From the NCBI RefSeq assembly GCF_022808775.1, contig NZ_JAKZLA010000003.1, positions 186,001-250,000 of the forward strand: a stretch of DNA of 64,000 bases, given 5' to 3'. Position 1 is the first letter of the stretch; every line of letters starts with the position of its first letter. The translations under genes and the position numbers were made by a program. Under the pieces are notes generated by a model, which was given only the letters and a program-made list of their open reading frames with translations, was not told where the DNA came from and searched no databases. Source of the stretch: Geothrix terrae. GTDB taxonomy: Bacteria; Acidobacteriota; Holophagae; Holophagales; Holophagaceae. This document shows, in pieces, positions 58,333 through 64,000 of the stretch.

Positions 58333-60091
58333 GGCCTCCGTCCTCCCCTGGCAGGATGCCACGGGGGAGGATCGCGCACAGTTCGACGCCCCCCTGCGGC
58401 GCCCGCCCCAGCTGCAGGCGCCCCCCGAGAAGGCCGATCCGCTCCTCCATGCCGAGGATGCCCAGGTGGCCGCCTGGACCGGCCTCCCCGAACCCCCGGC
58501 CGTCGTCTCGGATGCAGAGCTCGGCCTGGGCCTCGTCCACCGTGAGTGTGATCTCCACGGCCTCCGCCCCGGCGTGGCGGGCCACATTGGTGAGGGCCTC
58601 CTGGGTGATGCGGAAGAAGGCCGTGGCCTGCTCTGGGCTCAGGGCGCCCTCCAGCCCCTCCGCCCGCACCCGGCAGGCGACGCCGCTGCGCCGCTGGAAC
58701 TCCCCGGCGAGCCACTCCAGGGCCGGCAGCAGGCCCAGGCGGTCCAGGACGCTGGGCCGCAATTCGCCCGCGATCCGGCGGACGGAATCGATGGCGGCGT
58801 CGATCTGGGCGCCCGCCTCGTCACACCATCGCGACAGGTCCCGGGCCTGAGGTCCGGCCTCCGGCGCCTGGGCCTTGAGCCTCAAGGCCCCCACGGCGAG
58901 CTTCAGGGCGGTGAGATCCTGGCCCAGCTGGTCGTGGAGCTCCCGGGAGATCCGGGCCCCCTCTTCCTCCCGCGCGGCCTGCAGGCGGCGCGAGAGGGCC
59001 CGGAGCTGCGCCTGGGCGTCCTGGGCCTCGTCATGCTTGCGCGCCAGGGTCTCGGCCATGGCGTTGAAGGCGGCGGCCAGGTCCTGGATCTCCCCGCGCG
59101 TGGTGGGCTGCGGGGCCCGGGCCTGGAGGTCCCCGGCCCCGAAGCGGCGGGTGGCGCCTGCCAGGAGGCGGAGGTCCCGCAGCACGGAGATTTCCGCCGC
59201 CACCAGGGAGCCCAGCACCGTGAGGAGCAGGAGCAGCGCCAGCACCACCAGGGTGCGCTGGAAGGCGAGGTTGGCCTCCCGGAGCACGGCGGCCTCCGGC
59301 AGGCCCACCGCCACGAAGAGGTCGGGCACCTCGGGCAGGGAGGCGGCGACGAACAGGCGCTTCCGCCCATCGGGCATGACCGCTTCCGTCATGCCCTGCC
59401 CGCGCCCGGCCATGCGCTCCCAGGCGGGCAGCCGCTGGCCCACCGCCGGCCCTCCGGCCGCCTCGCCGCCCCGGGCCAGCACCCCGCCGGCGCGGTCGGT
59501 GATGAAGAGGGCCGTCCCGGCGGGGAGCTGGGCCTGGGGCCCCAGGTTCTCGAGCCAGGCCAGATCCAGGGCGGCGTAGAGCACCTCCGAGGGGTTTCCC
59601 ACCAGGGACGTGGCCAGGATGAGGATGGGGCGGTGGACGATCTCGCCGATGCGGTAGCGGCCTACGGCCACACTGGGGGCCACGCCGGGCCGGGCCCTGG
59701 CGCCCAGGAAGGCCGGTTCGTCCTTCATGTCCACCCGGCCCTCCGGAGGGACCACGCTGTAGACCAGCCGCCCCTCGGAGTCCAGCAGGCCGAGGTTGGC
59801 GAGGGCGGGATTGGCCTTCAGCAGGCCGGGGAGGAGCGGCCGGATGTCCTCGTGGACCTCGCCGCGGCCGAGCTGGAGCAGCAGCCGCTGGGCGCCGAGC
59901 ACCTGATGGGCGTGCTCCCGGGTGGCGATCCCCGCCATCATGCGGGCCTCGGCTTCGGCGTGTCGCAGGGCCCCGCTCCGCTCCCGGCTGGCGAGCAGCA
60001 GCACGAGCAGGAAGGTGGGCAGGGTCGCCGCCAGGGCCAGCAGGGGCAGGTGGAGCCGAAGCGTCCGAAGAGAGGCCGGGAACCAGGTCAT
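58307..60091 (-). CDS. NarX-like sensor histidine kinase
   Basis: 594 aa. Transmembrane helix at about 14-33, a periplasmic sensor region (about 34-275, double-Cache-like), a second helix at about 279-298, HAMP (about 300-350), HisKA_3 dimerisation domain with phospho-His386 (ISRELHDQLGQ) and HATPase (ITQEALTNVARHA; DDGRGFG). The nitrate-binding P-box of NarX is not evident, so the ligand is unknown. Divergent from moeA with 63 nt between. Confidence 0.9.
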   Translation of the reverse strand: MTWFPASLRTLRLHLPLLALAATLPTFLLVLLLASRERSGALRHAEAEARMMAGIATREHAHQVLGAQRLLLQLGRGEVHEDIRPLLPGLLKANPALANLGLLDSEGRLVYSVVPPEGRVDMKDEPAFLGARARPGVAPSVAVGRYRIGEIVHRPILILATSLVGNPSEVLYAALDLAWLENLGPQAQLPAGTALFITDRAGGVLARGGEAAGGPAVGQRLPAWERMAGRGQGMTEAVMPDGRKRLFVAASLPEVPDLFVAVGLPEAAVLREANLAFQRTLVVLALLLLLTVLGSLVAAEISVLRDLRLLAGATRRFGAGDLQARAPQPTTRGEIQDLAAAFNAMAETLARKHDEAQDAQAQLRALSRRLQAAREEEGARISRELHDQLGQDLTALKLAVGALRLKAQAPEAGPQARDLSRWCDEAGAQIDAAIDSVRRIAGELRPSVLDRLGLLPALEWLAGEFQRRSGVACRVRAEGLEGALSPEQATAFFRITQEALTNVARHAGAEAVEITLTVDEAQAELCIRDDGRGFGEAGPGGHLGILGMEERIGLLGGRLQLGRAPQGGVELCAILPRGILPGEDGGHVAHPAGG

Positions 60092-60154
60092 GAAACGGGG
60101 GGATCCTTTCGCCTATCGTAGGCCGGGCTCCGGAACCTATGACAGGATTTCAGG

Positions 60155-61279
60155 ATGGCCGACCTCCTGCTGCCCCTCGATGAAGCCCTCGCCCGTCTCG
60201 TGGCGGCCCTGCCCTCGCCCTCCTTCCCCGAAGTCCGAGCGGACCGGGACGATCCCGCCGCGGACCTGGCGGCCATGGATGGCGTCGCGCTGCGCTCGGA
60301 GGAAGGCCGCGGCCCGCGCCGCCTCCTGGGCACCCTCTACGCCGGCGATGACCCCGGGGCCTTCACCGTCATGCCCGGCACCGCCGTGCGCATCATGACC
60401 GGCGCCGCCCTGCCCGCGGGGGCCGATGCCATCGTGCCGGTCGAGGAGCTGCGCGAAGCGGAGGGCCTCATCCACCCCCTGTCGGATCCCGAGCCCGGCG
60501 GCCACGTGCGCCGGAAGGGGGGCCAGGCCCACGCCGGGGACCTCCTGCTGCCCGCGGACCAGCCCCTCAACGTGGCCCGCCGGGCCCTGCGGGCCTGGGT
60601 GGGCCAGCCCGTCCCGCTCCCGGCCCGCATCCGCGTGGCCGTGGCGTCCACCGGCGACGAGCTGGTGGCCGATCCCCGGCCCCACCAGATCCGGGATTCC
60701 AACGGCCCCATGCTGGCCGCTCTGGCTCACGCCCTGGGGGCCGACGTCGAGCGGCGCCCCGCCCTGCCCGACGATCCCGGGGCCCTGGCCGCGGCCCTGC
60801 GGAGCCCCGGCGACGCCCGCATCCTGCTGACTTCCGGCGGCGTGAGCATGGGCGAGCACGATCACCTGCCCTCCGTGCTGAAGGACCTGGGCGCGACGAT
60901 CCTCTTCCACAAGATCCGCCTCAAGCCCGGCAAGCCCATGCTGGCGGCCCAGCTCGGCGACCTGCTGGTGCTCGGCCTGCCGGGCAATCCCGTGTCCGCC
61001 TACCTCAACGCCCTGCTGTTCCTGCCCGTGGCACTGGCGAGGCTGGAGGGCCGCGCCCTGCCCGATCCCTGGCGCCGCGCCCGGCTGGCCGCCGCGGTGC
61101 GCCACAAGGGGGACCGCCCCCTGCTGCACCCCTGCCGCCTCGCGGAGGGCCAGCTCCACCCCCTGCCCGGCAAGGGCTCCGCCGACCTCGTCACCCTCGC
61201 CCGGGCCGACGCCTTCGCGTGGATCGAGGCCCCCGGCGAGGAGCCGGGAGCCAAGGTCCGCTACCTGACGGTTCTATAG
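60155..61279 (+). CDS. moeA: Molybdopterin molybdenumtransferase
   Basis: Inserts molybdate into adenylylated molybdopterin. 374 aa, with AMDGVALRS, MTGAALPAGADAIVPVEE, VASTGDELV, TSGGVSMGEHDH and GLPGNPVSAYL, the standard MoeA motifs. It is on the short side of the family (usually about 400 aa), mainly in the N-terminus. It serves the two molybdoenzymes in the window. Confidence 0.93.
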   Translation: MADLLLPLDEALARLVAALPSPSFPEVRADRDDPAADLAAMDGVALRSEEGRGPRRLLGTLYAGDDPGAFTVMPGTAVRIMTGAALPAGADAIVPVEELREAEGLIHPLSDPEPGGHVRRKGGQAHAGDLLLPADQPLNVARRALRAWVGQPVPLPARIRVAVASTGDELVADPRPHQIRDSNGPMLAALAHALGADVERRPALPDDPGALAAALRSPGDARILLTSGGVSMGEHDHLPSVLKDLGATILFHKIRLKPGKPMLAAQLGDLLVLGLPGNPVSAYLNALLFLPVALARLEGRALPDPWRRARLAAAVRHKGDRPLLHPCRLAEGQLHPLPGKGSADLVTLARADAFAWIEAPGEEPGAKVRYLTVL

Positions 61280-61326
61280 TCCCGCTGCCAGATGAGAGCT
61301 GAGAACCGGCAGCTGATAGCTGCCCC

Positions 61327-62001
61327 TCAGCCCTTCGCGTACCGCTGCAGCTTCCCCAGGTCCAGGATCCGCACCACGGGGAAGGTGCTCTGGATGAGGC
61401 CCAGGTCGGTCAGCAGACGCAGGGCTCGGCTGAAGGCCTCGCGGCTCGCGCCGATGCACTGGGCCAGGTCCTCCTGGGTCTCCTGGAACTCCACGAGGGA
61501 GCGCATGGGATGGGACTCGTGGGCCTCCAGCAGCAGCTGGGCCACGCGCTCGGGCACGCTGTGCAGGCTGAGGGTCTCCACCAGGGTCACCAGGTGGCGC
61601 ACCTTGGCGGCGAAGTGGTGGATGAGCATCTCCGCCACTTCGGGATGGCGGTGGACGATCTGGCGCAGCGGTGCGGAGGGGATCAGCCAGCACTCGGTCT
61701 CGCCGTGGGACTCGGCGCTGGAGGCGATGGAGGCGCCGTCGAACACGGCCACCTCACCCACGCAGTCCCCGACCTTGAGGAACTGGAGCACCTGGACCCG
61801 GCCGCGCCCGTCCGTGCGGAAGACCTTGAGGCCGCCCTTCACCACCACATAGACGCCCGGAACCTGGTCGCCCTGGGTGTAGACCCGGGCGCCGTCGGGG
61901 AACCGCCGCATCTCCGCGATGCTGGCCAGTTCCTCGGCAGCATTCATGGGCAGCCCCGCCAGGAACTCGATCCTTCTCAGGTTGAGGACTGCTTGAGGCA
62001 T
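61327..62001 (-). CDS. Crp/Fnr-family transcriptional regulator
   Basis: 224 aa from the ATG giving MPQAVLNLRRIEFLAGL; the longer frame upstream would run through its own operator. Cyclic-nucleotide-binding-like domain (about 15-125) and helix-turn-helix (TQEDLAQCIGASREAFSRALRLL). It lacks the N-terminal cysteines of FNR, so no [4Fe-4S] sensing; CRP- or DNR-type sensing is more likely. Recognition-helix Arg187, Glu188 and Arg192 match the CRP residues that read TGTGA, agreeing with the TTGTGA-N6-TCAC boxes of the window. Confidence 0.9.
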   Translation of the reverse strand: MPQAVLNLRRIEFLAGLPMNAAEELASIAEMRRFPDGARVYTQGDQVPGVYVVVKGGLKVFRTDGRGRVQVLQFLKVGDCVGEVAVFDGASIASSAESHGETECWLIPSAPLRQIVHRHPEVAEMLIHHFAAKVRHLVTLVETLSLHSVPERVAQLLLEAHESHPMRSLVEFQETQEDLAQCIGASREAFSRALRLLTDLGLIQSTFPVVRILDLGKLQRYAKG

Positions 62002-62048
62002 GGGGCTCCACCAAGGCGCTAGGTCAGTTATCGCACATTTCCATCGGA

Positions 62049-62066
62049 TTGTGATCCTGGTCACGT
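62049..62066. promoter_or_regulatory. Crp/Fnr box before the Crp/Fnr gene (autoregulation)
   Basis: TTGTGA-N6-TCACGT, centred 56 nt before the ATG at 62001 of the minus-strand gene. Confidence 0.65.
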
Positions 62067-62134
62067 AGACGGGAACCGAACGACCAGTACTTTACCGCGA
62101 GGTTGGAATTTCGTCTGGCCAAATTCACATAGAA

Positions 62135-62169
62135 CAAGGCCCCGGCGGCATCTGCCTACCGGGGCCTTG
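62135..62169 (-). terminator. Terminator downstream of efp
   Basis: CAAGGCCCCGG and CCGGGGCCTTG form an 11-bp stem, 36 nt after the efp stop; on the minus strand it is followed by TTCTATGT. Confidence 0.7.
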
Positions 62170-62204
62170 GGTGTGCCGAACAAACCCAGTCGATGAGAAT
62201 GCGT

Positions 62205-62771
62205 CTACTTCACCCGCTCCATGAAGGTGCGGTCCACCGTGTTCACGCGGATCTTTTGGCCGGCTTCCATGTAGGGCGGCACGCCCACGGTGATGCCGTT
62301 GTTCAGCTTGGCGGGCTTGTAGGAGCCGGTGGCATTGGCGTTCTTCATGACGGGATCGGTCTCGACGATCTCCAGCACCACGCTGGCCGGCAGGGTGGCG
62401 CCCATGGGCTGGCCTTCGTAGAACTCGATCTCCACCTGCATGTTGGGCTCGAGGAAGACCAGGTCGTCGCCCAGGAGCTCCTTGCTCACGTCCATCTGCT
62501 CGTAGGTCTCGTTGTTCATGAAGACGAGGTGGTCGCCGTCCTCGTAGAGGTACTCGAGCATGTGCTGCTCGAGGCTGGCCTTGTCCACCTTGTCGGCGCT
62601 GCCGAAGCGGTTCTCGCGGTTGATGCCGTCCTTCAGGCGCTTCATCTTCACCACCACGCGGGCCGGCAGGTTGCCGGGCGTCTGGTGCTCGACGCTGATG
62701 ACGCGGCAGAGCTCGTTCTCGAAGTTGACGATCATCCCGGCGCGGACCTGGGTGGCGTTGATGAAGGGCAT
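62205..62771 (-). CDS. efp: Elongation factor P with Asn at the tip position
   Basis: 188-aa EF-P, which relieves ribosome stalling at polyproline. Three domains; C-terminus GVPPYMEAGQKIRVNTVDRTFMERVK is typical (shown in part: KIRVNTVDRTFMERV). The domain I loop reads TPGNLPAR, so residue 34 is Asn, where Lys (beta-lysylated) is usual and where some groups use Arg32. The known modifying enzymes would have no target here. Monocistronic, between two hairpin terminators. Confidence 0.95.
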   Translation of the reverse strand: MPFINATQVRAGMIVNFENELCRVISVEHQTPGNLPARVVVKMKRLKDGINRENRFGSADKVDKASLEQHMLEYLYEDGDHLVFMNNETYEQMDVSKELLGDDLVFLEPNMQVEIEFYEGQPMGATLPASVVLEIVETDPVMKNANATGSYKPAKLNNGITVGVPPYMEAGQKIRVNTVDRTFMERVK

Positions 62772-62815
62772 GGGGGACTCCGTGAGGGAGGAAAGACGGG
62801 TTCGGACTTCCGCTC

Positions 62816-62850
62816 AAAAACCCCTCGCCGGGACCCCGGCGAGGGGTTTT
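62816..62850. terminator. Bidirectional terminator between tRNA-Val and efp
   Basis: AAAAACCCCTCGCCGGG and CCCGGCGAGGGGTTTTT: a long perfect stem flanked by A and T runs, so active in both directions; on the minus strand it ends the tRNA transcript. Confidence 0.9.
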
Positions 62851-62925
62851 TGGTGGGCGTACCAGGATTCGAACCTGGGACTTCTACCGTGTGAAGGTAG
62901 CACTCTACCGCTGAGTTATACGCCC
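62851..62925 (-). tRNA. tRNA-Val(CAC)
   Basis: Minus strand starts GGGCGTA and ends TACGCCC-A-CCA with encoded CCA. Anticodon stem CTACC/GGTAG around TTCACAC gives anticodon CAC (GUG codons, very frequent here). T-arm CCAGG-TTCGAATC-CTGG; D-loop with AGCGGTAGA. Confidence 0.95.
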
Positions 62926-63007
62926 GCGGTCGACCAGGATAACCCAGGATCCGTCCGTTTCCAAGCCCGACGTCGGATCCCAGGCCACGTCTGCGTGGCC
63001 GGGGAGA

Positions 63008-64000
63008 TCAGCGGACAGCCACCTTCCGCAGCGCGCGGGCGAGCCGGGAGGCCTCGTCCCTCCGCATGGAGCACAGGCCCACGCGCAGTCCTTCCGGCAG
63101 CGGAACCGTGAACACGCCCTCGGCCTTCAGGGCCCCACAAGCCGCCTCCGGATCCGCCGCGGGGGCCGTGACGAAGAACCCTCCGCTCCAGCGGAAGGCC
63201 GCCATGCCTTCGGCCTCCAGAGCCTCATCCAAAGCCAGGGCCCGGGCGGCCAACACCTCGGACCAGTGGCGGTGCTCCGCCGCCAGCCGCGCCTGGGCCT
63301 TGCCGTCCCGCGCGAGGCGCAGGAGCAGGGCCTGAGGGGCGCGGGCGCAGTTGGACCAGGTGCCCCGGCAGGCCTGGGTGAGGGCCGCCTGAAGGGCGGG
63401 ATCGTCACACCAGGGGAAGGCCAGGGCCCCGCCGCGGCCCCCATAGAGCGTCATGGCTTTGGAGAGGGACATGGCGGCCCCCACCAGCACCCGGCCTCCG
63501 GCCCCCAGGGCCGCATAGTCCCTCAGGGCCGCGGTCACGGCCTCGGGCTCGCAGGTGTAGTCCAGATAAGCCAGATCCAGGATCAGGGTGACGGGCCCCA
63601 GGACCGACGCGTCCCGCAGCAGGCCCGCGAGCGTCGCGCGATCCGCCGCGGAGAGGCTGCGACCCGAGGGGTTGTGGCAGGGATCGTTGAGCCAGACCAT
63701 GACCCGGCCCTGCGCCTTCATCTGGGCCCTCAGCGCCCGGTCCCAGGCCGCCGCGTCCAGCGCCTGTCCCGCCGCCGGCCAGGGGGCCGTCTCCACCCGC
63801 ATGCCGTTCTCGCCCGCCATGGTGGCGTAGGGGCCCCAGTAGGGCGCCGTGGTGAGGAGCGCCTGGCCTGGCTCGAGGAAGTTCCGCAGGGAGAGGGAAA
63901 GGGCCCCGCTGCCGCCGGGTGTGGCACAGGCCGCGCCCGCGCCATCCAGGGCGGGCCAGTGGCGCTGCACCAGGGCCTTCAGGAAGGCCGGATCCCCGGC
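63008..64000 (-). CDS. Class I/II PLP-dependent aminotransferase, N-terminus outside the window
   Basis: The frame stays open to the right edge (…GDPAFLKALVQRHW), so the start is beyond 64000; the GTG at 63970 is internal. At least 330 aa seen. Motifs: NDPCHNPSGRSLS (PLP-site Asn), ILDLAYLDY (Asp-x-x-Tyr), and the Schiff-base Lys in SLSKAMTLYGGRGGAL. The C-terminal Arg (RVGLCSM) that binds substrate carboxylate is present. It may be an aromatic aminotransferase, fitting with pheA and ior genes, but specificity cannot be read. Confidence 0.88.
   Translation of the reverse strand, partial: AGDPAFLKALVQRHWPALDGAGAACATPGGSGALSLSLRNFLEPGQALLTTAPYWGPYATMAGENGMRVETAPWPAAGQALDAAAWDRALRAQMKAQGRVMVWLNDPCHNPSGRSLSAADRATLAGLLRDASVLGPVTLILDLAYLDYTCEPEAVTAALRDYAALGAGGRVLVGAAMSLSKAMTLYGGRGGALAFPWCDDPALQAALTQACRGTWSNCARAPQALLLRLARDGKAQARLAAEHRHWSEVLAARALALDEALEAEGMAAFRWSGGFFVTAPAADPEAACGALKAEGVFTVPLPEGLRVGLCSMRRDEASRLARALRKVAVR

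Noticed and set aside
61327-62001. True oxygen-sensing FNR
   Set aside because: The N-terminal cysteine set for a [4Fe-4S] cluster is missing, and the recognition helix is CRP-like.

Overview
The window is a GC-rich (roughly two-thirds GC by eye) bacterial chromosome segment. Three tandem OmcA/MtrC-type decaheme lipoproteins with a porin, a POR/indolepyruvate ferredoxin oxidoreductase metabolism, alternative complex III and a large nitrate-respiration block together suggest a metal- and nitrate-respiring Acidobacteriota of the Holophagae (Geothrix-like). That placement is inference from gene content; no rRNA gene is present. There is no CRISPR array, prophage or intact insertion sequence.

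Layout. 1-5.2 kb: the 3' part of moaA, a secreted Ntn-hydrolase, and a two-gene aromatic amino-acid operon (pheA, class II DAHP synthase) preceded by a Phe-codon leader peptide and attenuator. 5.2-14 kb: a hemerythrin-NfnA-NfnB triple fusion, a pyruvate:ferredoxin oxidoreductase, a dihydroorotate-dehydrogenase-like flavoprotein and two Rrf2-type Fe-S regulators. 14-26.2 kb: an extracellular electron-transfer island on the minus strand, with three decaheme lipoproteins, two smaller multiheme lipoproteins, an outer-membrane barrel and a secreted helix-hairpin-helix protein. 26.7-31.1 kb: iorAB and a permuted ADP-forming acyl-CoA synthetase.

31.2-61.3 kb is a nitrate-respiration island. It holds a YwiC-like protein, an Rrf2 regulator and a plus-strand operon for a NarB/NasA-like molybdoenzyme with an Fe-S subunit, a Rieske protein and membrane subunits. 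A minus-strand unit of about 14.5 kb follows, in which a diheme cytochrome and narGHJI run directly into a complete alternative complex III (actA, B, C, DE, F). Beyond it are another Rrf2 regulator, two NarK transporters, a TDT/SLAC1-type channel, a NarX/NarL-like two-component pair and moeA. The right end has a Crp/Fnr regulator, efp, tRNA-Val and part of an aminotransferase gene.

How it fits together. moaA and moeA supply molybdenum cofactor for the two molybdoenzymes. POR, Ior and the Nfn-like fusion feed electrons into ferredoxin, NAD(P)H and quinone pools. NarGHI and the Rieske/NarB-like complex would use nitrate, while the porin-decaheme conduit would reach extracellular acceptors. A TTGTGA-N6-TCACAA-type palindrome, matching the recognition helix of the local Crp/Fnr protein, recurs in front of regulators and cytochrome genes. 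In two cytochrome leaders the box sits inside duplicated copies of an Rrf2 gene's promoter and 5' end.
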